Origin: Candidatus Omnitrophota bacterium
GTDB taxonomy: Bacteria; Omnitrophota; Gorgyraeia; Gorgyraeales; Gorgyraeaceae
NCBI GenBank assembly: GCA_030691625.1
Contig: JAUYDX010000046.1
Coordinates: 1-37,010, forward strand
Reading direction: 5' to 3'
Length of the DNA stretch: 37,010 bases
The position numbers and the translations under genes are program-made. The notes below the pieces were generated by a model. It was not told the origin of the DNA. It did not search any database and worked only from the letters and a program-made list of their open reading frames with translations. Shown here piece by piece: positions 15,658-23,291 of this stretch (position 1 is the first letter of the stretch; each line of letters starts with the position of its first letter).

Positions 15658-16920
15658 TTATTTTTTGTTTTTATTTAACACCCTGGCAGGGATGCCCACG
15701 ACTATTTTCCCTGCCGGCACGTTTTTATTCCTGGTAACAACGCTTCCAGCGCCTGTAGTGGCTCCCTTACCTACTTTGACGGGGGCTATAAGTATAGTGC
15801 CTGTGCCTATAAACGCGTTGTCTTCTATCACGGTCTTATGTTTTTCTTTGCCGTCATAATTCGCGACTATGGTGCCCGCGCCTATATTGACGTTTTTGCC
15901 GATACTGGTATCCCCTATATAACACTGATGCCGTATTTTGGTTTCCGAACCTATTGTAGAACGCACTATCTCCACAAAATTACCTATCCCTACACTGTCT
16001 CCTATCACAGTTCCGGGCCTTAATCTCGCAAAAGGCCCGATAGCGCAATTAGAGCCTATTTTAACATCCTTTTCTATAAATGTATAGGGGTATATAACCG
16101 TGTCCTTTTTTATCTCTACGCCTTGTTCGACATAGGTATTATTAGGGTCTATAACAGTAACGCCTTTATCCATTATCTCTTCCAGTATCCTTTTTCTCAT
16201 AACAAGCTCTGCCTTACCCAGCTCAGCCCTTGTGTTTACGCCCAGGAATTCCTCGGGGTCATCCGCAGTGACTGATTCCACCTGGATATTGGCTTTCGCG
16301 AGCACCTCTATGGTGTCTGTCAGATAATATTCCTCTTTCTTATTTTCAGGTTTTATCTTTTCAAGTCCAAAGAAAAGCGCTCTTTTATTGAAACAATACA
16401 CGCCTACATTTATCTCTTCCACCACCTTCTGATATATTGACGCGTCAAGCTCCTCAACTATCTTTACGATCTTAGCGGCTGACGAGCGTATAATCCTTCC
16501 ATAACCAGTGGGATTTTTAAGCTGGGCTGTGAGAAGCGTGCATCCTGCGCCGGAAGAAACATGTTTTTCAATGAGCCTCTGTATGGTCTCTTTTTTCAAT
16601 AGCGGCGTATCCCCGTACAGGACAAGGACATTGTCTATTTTATTGTCTTTTACAATAGCCGCTCTCGCCCTTGAAACAGCATCGCCTGTGCCAAGAAGCT
16701 CATCCTGTTTGACGCATCTTATGCCGGGTATTCTTTCTTTCACAAGGCCTGCCTTGTGCCCAATAATAGCTATAACCTTATCTATGCCGAGAGAATTGAC
16801 ATTGTCAATCAGGTACTCCAGCATGGGCTTGCCGCATATATTATGCAGGACCTTTGGCAGGGAAGACTTCATCCTTGTGCCTTCTCCCGCGGCAAGAATA
16901 ATACTAGCTATATTTTTCAT
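15658..16920 (-). CDS. glmU: GlmU-type N-acetylglucosamine-1-phosphate uridyltransferase
   Basis: Makes UDP-GlcNAc for peptidoglycan and lipid A. 420 residues, shorter than the usual 450-460. The N-terminal uridyltransferase has LAAGEGTRMKSSLPKVLHNI, LYGDTPLL and GYGRII. A left-handed beta helix follows from about 245 (RLRPGTVIGDSVGIGNF, NVNIGAGTIVANYDG). In the acetyltransferase site the arginine of RPG, the histidine of IRHQCYIGD, the tyrosine, asparagine and NYDGKEK lysine are kept. The lysine equivalent to E. coli K351 (usual FVEIKK) is valine (FVEIVR). The nucleotidyltransferase role looks secure; the acetyltransferase role is less sure. It has its own promoter at 16969-16997. Confidence 0.88.
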   Translation of the reverse strand: MKNIASIILAAGEGTRMKSSLPKVLHNICGKPMLEYLIDNVNSLGIDKVIAIIGHKAGLVKERIPGIRCVKQDELLGTGDAVSRARAAIVKDNKIDNVLVLYGDTPLLKKETIQRLIEKHVSSGAGCTLLTAQLKNPTGYGRIIRSSAAKIVKIVEELDASIYQKVVEEINVGVYCFNKRALFFGLEKIKPENKKEEYYLTDTIEVLAKANIQVESVTADDPEEFLGVNTRAELGKAELVMRKRILEEIMDKGVTVIDPNNTYVEQGVEIKKDTVIYPYTFIEKDVKIGSNCAIGPFARLRPGTVIGDSVGIGNFVEIVRSTIGSETKIRHQCYIGDTSIGKNVNIGAGTIVANYDGKEKHKTVIEDNAFIGTGTILIAPVKVGKGATTGAGSVVTRNKNVPAGKIVVGIPARVLNKNKK

Positions 16921-16968
16921 AAAATAGGGTGACTTATAAGGACTTAATCCCTAAAAGCAGTGTGTATA

Positions 16969-16997
16969 ATTATATATGGAATGGCTTTTAATGGCAA
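16969..16997 (-). promoter_or_regulatory. Sigma-70-like promoter of glmU
   Basis: Minus strand: TTGCCA (16997-16992), 17-bp spacer, perfect TATAAT (16974-16969). Expected transcript start near 16962, giving a leader of about 40 nt before the glmU ATG at 16920. It may drive glmU-prs-rplY-pth and the genes downstream. Confidence 0.7.
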
Positions 16998-17018
16998 GGA
17001 AAATATTATAGGTTCAGA

Positions 17019-18035
17019 TCAGATCTTAAAAGACCCTAAAATATTGTCACTGGCCGGGCTAATCTGTGCATTTTGCCAGCTTTCTGCTGGTAAAGTCTTA
17101 TATGAAACAATCGCGGATTTGCCATCTAAATCTGAGTACCTTGCCAATACCGATGCCATTAATTCTGTGTCTTTTTGTGTGTAGGGGACGGACAGTGACC
17201 GTCCCCTACGAGCAAGACCGATAGGGCTCGGGATATCCAGGATATCGAGTATGGTATCGCCGTCTTTCGCGAAAGTCATGAGCCTCTCATTTTCCTTTTC
17301 ATCCCGCCCAACGATAAATTTCAGGTTATCCGAAATCCTGAAATGCCTGCCGACTTTTAAAAGGTGCAGGTCGCTTATGTCATAATCCGGGATATATTTC
17401 AAAAGGTCCTTAAGCCTGGTTGAAAAATTCTCGTCTGTCAAAAGACATCCGCCGGCAGGGCAGGGATAATCATTTATGCCGAATTCTTTTGCCAGGGCTA
17501 TCTGCCTTACGCGCTGTCTGCCGTCTATATCCAGTAATTTCTCCCTGTCAATAATACCTGCTTGTTCCGGCAGGGTAGGTTCGAAAAATTTGGCTGATAG
17601 AGGCCTCACAATAAGGCCTTGGAGTTCGGATTCCTTTTCTATCGTCATTATTGCCTGTTTTCTCTGGGACATAGGCCTCTGGCCCATCACCTCTCCTGTT
17701 ATTATAAATGAAGCGCTTATCTCATCCATAAACTCTTTTGCTTTCTTAAAAGTAAAAATCCTGCAGTCAATGCAGGGGTTCATGTTCCTGCCTCTTGGAT
17801 ATTTGGGATTTTTAACGACCTCCATGTACTCTTTAGTGATATTCATCACTTTTATTGGGACATTGAATTCTTCAGCTACCTTTGTGGCCTGATGCTTACA
17901 GCCTTTGGATGTGCAATTGCAGAACACTGTCAAAAAATTCAGCGCATGCACCTCTATCCCCTGATCAAGCATCAGCTTTATAGCCAGGGTGCTGTCCAGC
18001 CCTCCAGAAAGTAACGCCACTGCCTTTTTATTCAT
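17019..18035 (-). CDS. PP-loop ATPase, ThiI/MnmA-like, with C-terminal NFACT-R-like domain
   Basis: 338 residues. An N-terminal adenylating PP-loop reads VALLSGGLDSTLAIKLML. Cysteine motifs follow: NFLTVFCNCTSKGC, NPCIDCRIFTF and YPCPAGGCLL. GEVMGQRPMSQRKQAIM lies between. The C-terminal third (FSTRLKDLLKY, LLKVGRHFRISDNLKFIVGRDEKEN) resembles the RNA-binding domain attached to a family of tRNA-thiolation-like proteins. The role is probably tRNA sulfur modification; the exact modification is unknown. A 29-nt palindrome (17181-17209) is translated in frame as about residues 276-285, between PSPIGLA and QKDTELMASVLARYSD, which are otherwise contiguous in the family pattern. The ATG at 18035 is chosen because a longer reading would enter the 43-nt palindrome. 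Confidence 0.75.
   Translation of the reverse strand: MNKKAVALLSGGLDSTLAIKLMLDQGIEVHALNFLTVFCNCTSKGCKHQATKVAEEFNVPIKVMNITKEYMEVVKNPKYPRGRNMNPCIDCRIFTFKKAKEFMDEISASFIITGEVMGQRPMSQRKQAIMTIEKESELQGLIVRPLSAKFFEPTLPEQAGIIDREKLLDIDGRQRVRQIALAKEFGINDYPCPAGGCLLTDENFSTRLKDLLKYIPDYDISDLHLLKVGRHFRISDNLKFIVGRDEKENERLMTFAKDGDTILDILDIPSPIGLARRGRSLSVPYTQKDTELMASVLARYSDLDGKSAIVSYKTLPAESWQNAQISPASDNILGSFKI
17181..17209. repeat. 29-nt palindrome, family C, copy 2, inside a coding region
   Basis: 11-bp arms GTAGGGGACGG and CCGTCCCCTAC with a 7-nt centre. Same length and outer arms as the copies at 3408 and 34407. On the minus strand it reads through in frame as RRGRSLSVPY-like sequence within the PP-loop protein. 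Confidence 0.9.
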
Positions 18036-18046
18036 CTTCACATCCC

Positions 18047-18089
18047 AACAACTTGACACTTGTGACAATGTCACAAGTGTCAAGTTGTT
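18047..18089. repeat. 43-nt palindrome, family A, copy 3 (rarA / PP-loop gene)
   Basis: The most perfect member: two 21-base arms (18047-18067 and 18069-18089) are exact complements around one base. It encodes the last two threonines and the TGA stop of rarA (minus strand ACA ACT TGA), so the gene end lies inside the element. Confidence 0.95.
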
Positions 18090-19393
18090 TTGCGTAGTTT
18101 GTCTAAGTATTCTTTGATTTTTTTCTCGTAGCCAATATCTGTAGGCGCGTAATATATCCTCTTTTCAGGGATATATTCCTGGTCCACGTAATGATCCTTG
18201 TAGTCGTGGGCGTATTTATAGTCTACGCCGTGGCCGAGTTTCTCAGCCCCGCGGTAATTAGCGTCTTTTAAATGTTTCGGGACCTCGAGAGTCCTTGATT
18301 CTTCCACATCTTTAATGGCCTTTTCTATGCCAAGATAAGCGGCGTTACTTTTTGGCGCGCATGCAATATAACACACTGCCTGTGCCAGAGGGATCCTTGC
18401 CTCTGGCATGCCCACGAATTCAGACACCTGCATTGCCGCGTTTGCCACTACCAGGGCCTGCGGATCAGCATTGCCCACATCTTCACTGGCGCAGATTACA
18501 ATGCGCCTGGCAATGAACCTGGGGTCTTCTCCTGCGTAAAGCATTTTCGCTAGCCAGTATAGCGCCGCGTCAGGATCAGACCCGCGCATGCTCTTAATAA
18601 ACGCGGAAATGGTGTCGTAATGGCCGTCCTCATCCCTGTCATAGACCACTGCTTTTTTCTGTATAGACTCTTCTGCTACCTTAAGCGTAAAATCTATTGC
18701 CCTGTCTTTTCCAGGCTTAGTGGTTAAAACCCCTACCTCAAGGGCATTCAGCCCAATCCTCGCGTCTCCGTCTGAAGCCTCAGCTAAAAACACCAGCGCC
18801 TTTTCATCCATCCTCACTTCTATATTGCCGAAACCGCGTTCTTTGTCTTCCAAGGCATTCTTTAAGATCTGCGTGATATTTTCTTTTGATAATTTCTTTA
18901 ATTCAAAGATTATCGAACGCGAGATAAGCGGGGATACTAAAGAAAAAAATGGATTGTGCGTGGTCGCGCCTATTAAAACAGGATTCCCGCTTTCCACATC
19001 AGGCATTAAAACATCCTGCTGGGCCTTATTAAATCTGTGGATCTCGTCTATAAAAAGTATCGTCTTTTTGCCAGAGGCCTTTTCCCGTTCTTTGGATTGT
19101 TTTATAGCGTCTTTTAATTCCTGGACATTGGAAACAACGGCGTTTATCTCGTGGAAATACGCCTTTGTGACATTGGCTATTACATGCGCAAGCGTGGTCT
19201 TGCCTGTGCCAGGCGGGCCATAAAGTATAAGAGAAGCTACCCTGTCAGCGTCTATTGCCCTTTTTAATAACTTCCCCTCTCCGAGGATATGTTCCTGGCC
19301 AATGAATTCCTTGAGGGTCCGGGGCCGCATCCTGACAGCTAAAGGATATTTTTTCTCTGTAATTTTTTTCTGGGATTCGAAAAGGTCGGGCAT
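18080..19393 (-). CDS. rarA: Replication-associated recombination ATPase RarA (MgsA)
   Basis: AAA+ clamp-loader-like ATPase that acts at stalled forks. 437 residues from the ATG at 19393. It begins MPDLFESQKKITEKKYPLAV, then MRPRTLKEFIGQEHILG. Walker A is LYGPPGTGKTTLA, Walker B TILFIDEIHRFNKAQQD, sensor 1 IGATTHNPFF. The C-terminal tetramerisation domain follows (MRGSDPDAALYWLAKML, YIACAPKSNAAYLGIEKA). The longer reading upstream lacks family similarity. Its final codons and stop fall inside a 43-nt palindrome. A probable 6S RNA gene lies immediately upstream. Confidence 0.96.
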   Translation of the reverse strand: MPDLFESQKKITEKKYPLAVRMRPRTLKEFIGQEHILGEGKLLKRAIDADRVASLILYGPPGTGKTTLAHVIANVTKAYFHEINAVVSNVQELKDAIKQSKEREKASGKKTILFIDEIHRFNKAQQDVLMPDVESGNPVLIGATTHNPFFSLVSPLISRSIIFELKKLSKENITQILKNALEDKERGFGNIEVRMDEKALVFLAEASDGDARIGLNALEVGVLTTKPGKDRAIDFTLKVAEESIQKKAVVYDRDEDGHYDTISAFIKSMRGSDPDAALYWLAKMLYAGEDPRFIARRIVICASEDVGNADPQALVVANAAMQVSEFVGMPEARIPLAQAVCYIACAPKSNAAYLGIEKAIKDVEESRTLEVPKHLKDANYRGAEKLGHGVDYKYAHDYKDHYVDQEYIPEKRIYYAPTDIGYEKKIKEYLDKLRKTT

Positions 19394-19427
19394 AAATAAA
19401 AATCCCCACATATGCCGTGTGAAAGGA

Positions 19428-19450
19428 TGCTTAATTGAACCCATTAAGCA
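19428..19450 (-). terminator. Possible weak terminator hairpin after the 6S RNA
   Basis: Minus strand TGCTTAAT, 7-nt loop, ATTAAGCA (8-bp perfect stem), followed by TCCTTTC. The U-run is poor, so this may be an RNA-end hairpin instead of an efficient terminator. It lies 35 nt upstream of the rarA start. Confidence 0.35.
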
Positions 19451-19583
19451 CGTGGGCGCCCTCTCAGGTGTTTATTGTTCCCTTGTAACTACGCCAAGGT
19501 CTACAGCCGCACCTGAAGTTAGGCTCCCCAGTATTTGGTGTTGGCTCAAAAACTTCCATTTCAACACGCACATCGCAGGGACA
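19435..19583 (-). ncRNA. ssrS: Probable 6S RNA
   Basis: The gap between pheT and rarA has its own promoter and a sequence resembling 6S RNA, the RNA that binds sigma-70 RNA polymerase in stationary phase. Along the minus strand it shows TTTTTGAGCC, the GGGGAGCCT block, GCGGCTG, then CACCTG pairing with CAGGTG around a small CCTTG/CAAGG hairpin. That hairpin is the one expected in the 3' strand of the 6S central bubble. GAGAGGGCGCCCACG follows near the 3' end. GAAGTT and AACTTC can also pair. Location next to rarA is also compatible. Ends are approximate, and the closing stem is only weakly resolved by eye. Confidence 0.6.
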
Positions 19584-19588
19584 AATTA

Positions 19589-19617
19589 AGTATAACACAC
19601 CTAAATAAATAATGCAA
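19589..19617 (-). promoter_or_regulatory. Promoter of the probable 6S RNA
   Basis: Minus strand: TTGCAT (19617-19612), 17-bp spacer, TATACT (19594-19589, five of six to consensus). The predicted start near 19582 falls directly on the 5' end of the 6S-like sequence. The -35 is weak (three of six). Confidence 0.5.
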
Positions 19618-19624
19618 GCCGCAT

Positions 19625-19663
19625 GGGCGCATAAGAACTCTAAGTTATCTTATCTGCGCGCCC
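19625..19663 (-). other. Stem-loop spanning the pheT stop codon
   Basis: GGGCGC pairs with GCGCCC (19658-19663 with 19625-19630) and ATAAGA with TCTTAT (19648-19653 with 19631-19636), with a 4-nt bulge. There is no T-run after it, so it is not a typical intrinsic terminator; it may protect the pheT mRNA 3' end before the 6S promoter. Confidence 0.4.
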
Positions 19664-21702
19664 AGTCTCTTTGTCAGGGCATCCTGGACTTTTTTGTGGA
19701 GATCGTTCACTTCCTTGTCAATGAGGGTCCTCTCGCCTGAACGGTACTCTATGGTATAGGCCAGGCTTTTTTTGCCGGCCTCTATCTGCTGTCCCTTGTA
19801 AAGATCAAATACGTCCACGGATTTCACAAGGCCCCTTGCCTCGTCCTTTATCACGTCATAGATGCTCGAGGCGCTGATCGTATCGTCCAAAAGAATAGCT
19901 ATGTCTCTTTTTATGGACGGGTATTTAGGCAGGCTCGTGAATGTCTTTTTTAAACTCGCCGAGCTCAGCAGGCTGTCAAGGCAAAGCTCTGCCACATAAG
20001 CCTTTCTCTTTATATCAAACTTCCTTGCCACGTCTTCCTTTACCTCTCCGAAAACGCCGCAGGTCTTTCCGTCCACATTAATACTACTGGATAGATTTTC
20101 TTTTAATGAGGCGTGCTCTAGTTTTTCCATCTTGTAATCACGCGCGCCAATAGAATCCATAAGCGTCTCTACCACGCCTTTTAAATCAAAAAAATCCAGG
20201 TCCCTGGGTTTTTCCTTCCAGTTGCCTGGCTTATTCCCGCAGATACCTATGGAAAGACGCATGGTCTCGTCTGCCTGGCCGGTAGCCTTGTTCATCGTAT
20301 AAACTTTATTGATCTCAAAAAGCTGCAGCAGCGTATTTTTTCTGTTAAGGTTCCAGTTCAGGACTTCCAGCATCTCTGAAATAAGACTGGGCCGCATGAT
20401 TTCCTGCTGTGAACTCATTGGATTTTTTAAGACCACAAGATTATCTGAAGGTATGCCGAGATATTCTACTTCATTTCTGCTGGTCAATGTATAGGTAATA
20501 ACCTCGTTTAGCCCGAGATTGCACAAGATCTTCCTTATCTCTTTTTCCAGCGCCGCTGTCTTTTTCTCCAGGGCGTATGTCTTATGCGGCGTAAAAGACG
20601 GAAGCCTGGAAGGCACTTTATTATAGCCGTGGAGCCTCGCGATCTCCTCTATCAAGTCTATATCCCTTGAAAGGTCTGTCCTGTAAGACGGGACAGTTAT
20701 TATTATCTTATTTTTCTTTTTAACAGGCCTGAGGTTTAATCTTTTAAATATATCCTTTATAGACTCTAAATCTATGTCGATACCCAGTATCCTGGGTATC
20801 TCTTCCAGGGAAAGGCTGATCTTTATCTCCTTTTCTATCGCATGCCCTGCATCGCTCATGCTTCCTGAAACCCTTGCGCCTGCAAACTCTTTAATAAGTT
20901 CCTGCGCCCTTAAGTTCGCGGCGAGTATCATCGCATTATCCACCCATCTCTCAAACCTGTAGCTTGATTCAGAGGCAATACCCAGCTGCCTGCAGCCCTT
21001 CCTTATAACTACTGGGTCAAAACAAGCGCTTTCTATTAAAATATTCTTAGTGGTTTCTGTAATCTCAGTGGCCTTGCCTCCCATAATGCCTGCTATTGCC
21101 ACAGGCTTTACCGCGTCAGCTATGACAAGTATATTCGGGTCCAGCTGCCTATTTACGCCGTCTATAGTCATTATGCTTTCGTTCTTTTTCGCGCGCCTTA
21201 CTATAATCCTCTTCCCCTCAAGTTTATCCAGATCAAAAGCGTGAAGAGGCTGGCCTGTTTCAAACATGACATAGTTTGTTATGTCAGCTATATTATTCAC
21301 GGCCCTGGCGCCCAAGGCATTTAATCTCTGGGTGAGCCACTTTGGCGACTGGCCCACCTTAACATTTTTCATTATGCTCCCTGCGTAGCGGGTGCAGCCT
21401 GTTTTATCCTGTATTTCTATCTTTACGCTCCCCCTGGACCCTGCCTTTTTCATAAAATTTTTCCTGATGGCCTCTGGCAGTTTTACGCTTACGCCTGAAG
21501 ACGCGCTGAGCTCCCGCGCTATGCCTAACATAGAAAGGCAGTCAGGCCTATTGGGCGTAACCTCTATCTCCATTACAGAGTCGCCCTCTATATCAGTAAT
21601 AGACGCTATCTCAAGGCCTGCCATTGTAAGAGACCCTTGCGCCTTTTGGCAGTCTATCTTTGGAACGATATAATCCTTTAACCAATCAAAACTTACTCTC
21701 AT
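19645..21702 (-). CDS. pheT: Phenylalanyl-tRNA synthetase beta subunit lacking the EMAP-type domain
   Basis: Beta subunit of the (alpha-beta)2 PheRS. 685 residues, about 110 shorter than the common 795-800. MRVSFDWLKDYIVPKIDCQ and TMAGLEIASI run straight into IEGDSVMEIEVTPNRPDCLS, so the tRNA-binding OB domain that normally sits between these segments (about 39-148 in E. coli) is absent. The B3/B4 editing region is present (PLHAFDLDKLEGK, MTIDGVNRQLD, AGIMGGKATEI), as are B5 and the C-terminal ferredoxin-like anticodon-binding domain (LPKYPSIKRDIAILLDD, LAYTIEYRSGERTLID). It is separated from pheS by an unrelated secreted-protein gene. Confidence 0.95.
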   Translation of the reverse strand: MRVSFDWLKDYIVPKIDCQKAQGSLTMAGLEIASITDIEGDSVMEIEVTPNRPDCLSMLGIARELSASSGVSVKLPEAIRKNFMKKAGSRGSVKIEIQDKTGCTRYAGSIMKNVKVGQSPKWLTQRLNALGARAVNNIADITNYVMFETGQPLHAFDLDKLEGKRIIVRRAKKNESIMTIDGVNRQLDPNILVIADAVKPVAIAGIMGGKATEITETTKNILIESACFDPVVIRKGCRQLGIASESSYRFERWVDNAMILAANLRAQELIKEFAGARVSGSMSDAGHAIEKEIKISLSLEEIPRILGIDIDLESIKDIFKRLNLRPVKKKNKIIITVPSYRTDLSRDIDLIEEIARLHGYNKVPSRLPSFTPHKTYALEKKTAALEKEIRKILCNLGLNEVITYTLTSRNEVEYLGIPSDNLVVLKNPMSSQQEIMRPSLISEMLEVLNWNLNRKNTLLQLFEINKVYTMNKATGQADETMRLSIGICGNKPGNWKEKPRDLDFFDLKGVVETLMDSIGARDYKMEKLEHASLKENLSSSINVDGKTCGVFGEVKEDVARKFDIKRKAYVAELCLDSLLSSASLKKTFTSLPKYPSIKRDIAILLDDTISASSIYDVIKDEARGLVKSVDVFDLYKGQQIEAGKKSLAYTIEYRSGERTLIDKEVNDLHKKVQDALTKRLGAQIR

Positions 21703-21721
21703 AAATTCCCCCGTTGCTTTT

Positions 21722-22186
21722 TTAAGGCTCTATATAAGTGATGATACCATTTTCAACTTGCACTTGCTTCCCAGTAGCAACAAATGTTCCAGTCACTCCC
21801 ACTGAACCATCTGAAGAATAATAATTAGTGGCTTTGACTGTGCCGTTTACATCCAATACGGTCCCGGCTGCGGGGCTAGTTGTTCCGATCCCTACCTGGC
21901 CCTGCACTATAAGGCCGTTTGAAGGAGCTGTGCTTGTCCCGGAATAACCTGTTCCTATCGCGACACCGCCTTCCACGCCAAGTTTATTTTTAGGGTCTGT
22001 TGTACCTATGCCTACATTCCCAGAAGTTGTAGCCAAGCTGGTTGTTGAGGTTGTGGTTAATTCTTCATATGCGCCATATGGGGCAGGATAATATGTCGTA
22101 AGCGTAATATCCTCTGCCATAAGAGTAGCCCCTATGCCAACAAGCGCCAGCAAAAACGCGTAGAAGAAATTAAATGTCTTTTGCAT
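21722..22186 (-). CDS. Small secreted surface protein with tail-fibre-like repeats
   Basis: 154 residues of unknown function. About 1-24 is a signal peptide (MQKTFNFFYAFLLALVGIGA). The mature start reads EDITLTTYYPAPYGAYEELT, a motif I associate with Omnitrophota secreted proteins. Two copies of a fibre-like repeat follow, NVGIGTTDPKNKLGVEGG and QVGIGTTSPAAGTVLDVNG, as seen in phage tail-fibre and adhesin stalks, then a beta-rich end. The composition is rich in G and T, unlike its neighbours. It has a strong GGGAGG ribosome site and lies between pheS and pheT in the same orientation. A surface fibre or a pilin-like accessory role is a guess. Confidence 0.7.
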   Translation of the reverse strand: MQKTFNFFYAFLLALVGIGATLMAEDITLTTYYPAPYGAYEELTTTSTTSLATTSGNVGIGTTDPKNKLGVEGGVAIGTGYSGTSTAPSNGLIVQGQVGIGTTSPAAGTVLDVNGTVKATNYYSSDGSVGVTGTFVATGKQVQVENGIITYIEP

Positions 22187-22219
22187 GCCTGCCTCCCATG
22201 TTTCAATCTAAACCACCTC

Positions 22220-22257
22220 AACCTCGTAGGTTGCGGCTTGCCGCAACCTACGAGGTT
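22220..22257. repeat. 38-nt palindrome, family B, copy 2 (pheS / secreted protein)
   Basis: 17-bp arms AACCTCGTAGGTTGCGG and CCGCAACCTACGAGGTT with a CTTG centre. The outer 14 bases match the copy at 8001-8036. It lies 7 nt after the pheS stop codon. Confidence 0.93.
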
Positions 22258-22264
22258 TCTATGG

Positions 22265-23281
22265 TTAAAATTGTTTTAAGAATCTCACGTCGTTCTCGTA
22301 CAATAAGCGGATATCGTCTATGCCGTATTTCAGCATGCAGAGCCTGTCTACGCCCATGCCAAACGCAAAACCTGTGTAGACGCTTGGATCTATTTTCACG
22401 AATTCGAATACCCTGGGATTTATCATGCCTGAACCCAGGACCTCGAGCCAGCCCTTATGCGAGCAGACCCTGCACCCCTTCCCTCCGCAGATAAAACACG
22501 ATATATCCACCTCTGCTGACGGCTCTGTAAAAGGGAAGAAATGCGGCCTGAACCGCATCTTTACATTCTCCCCGAAATATTCTTTCGCGAATCTCTCAAG
22601 CACTCCTTTAAGGTCTGAAAACTGTATACCTTTATCCACCATAAAACCCTCTATCTGGTAAAACATGAATGAGTGGCTCGCGTCCACTGCGTCAGGCCTG
22701 TAAACCTTGCCTGCGTGTATTACCTGTATAGGCGGCTTTTCTTTTTCCATTACCCGAATCTGGCTGGTGGAAGTCTGGCTTCTCAGAAGATTCCCGTTTT
22801 CAATATAAAAGGTATGAAATGTTTCTCTCGACGGGTGGTTTTTAGGTATATTAAGCGCCTCGAAATTATAATACTCTGTCTCTATCTCAGGGCTTTCCAC
22901 TGCCTTAAAACCCATCTTAGCGAAGATCTCCAGTATTTCATCCATTGTCTTCACTAAAGGGTGGATATGGCCAAGCTCTCTTTTTATGCCGGGAAGCGTC
23001 ATGTCGTTATTTTCAAAAACTACCGCCTCCTTTGACCTGAAAGATTTTTCCCGTTCCTCCAATAAAACAGTCACCTTCTGTTTCAGCTTATTTATGAACA
23101 GGCCTGCTTCAGGTTTGTCCTTTTTAGACACGGTCTTTATGCCTTTAAACGCGTCTGTCACAATGCCTTTTCTGCCGAGGTATTTTATCTTCGCCTTTTC
23201 CAGCTCCTCGAAATTAGGCGCGTCTGCTATCTCTTTCACAGCTATTTTTTCGATGTCCTTCAGTTTCTCTATGAATTTCAT
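22265..23281 (-). CDS. pheS: Phenylalanyl-tRNA synthetase alpha subunit
   Basis: Catalytic subunit of PheRS. 338 residues. An N-terminal coiled-coil arm (MKFIEKLKDIEKIAV through about 85) includes KYLGRKGIVTDAFKG. The class II core has motif 1 around GHIHPLVKTMDEILEIFAKMGF, motif 2 LLRSQTSTSQIRVMEKEKPP and HAGKVYRPDAVDASHSFMFYQIEG, and motif 3 GFAFGMGVDRLCMLKYGIDD. CFICGGKGCRVC near the end of the core looks zinc-binding. The ATG at 23281 has an AGAGG ribosome site and starts the arm; a longer reading lacks support. It is 10 nt downstream of rplT, the usual infC-rpmI-rplT-pheS-pheT order. Confidence 0.97.
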   Translation of the reverse strand: MKFIEKLKDIEKIAVKEIADAPNFEELEKAKIKYLGRKGIVTDAFKGIKTVSKKDKPEAGLFINKLKQKVTVLLEEREKSFRSKEAVVFENNDMTLPGIKRELGHIHPLVKTMDEILEIFAKMGFKAVESPEIETEYYNFEALNIPKNHPSRETFHTFYIENGNLLRSQTSTSQIRVMEKEKPPIQVIHAGKVYRPDAVDASHSFMFYQIEGFMVDKGIQFSDLKGVLERFAKEYFGENVKMRFRPHFFPFTEPSAEVDISCFICGGKGCRVCSHKGWLEVLGSGMINPRVFEFVKIDPSVYTGFAFGMGVDRLCMLKYGIDDIRLLYENDVRFLKQF

Positions 23282-23291
23282 ATAACCTCTC

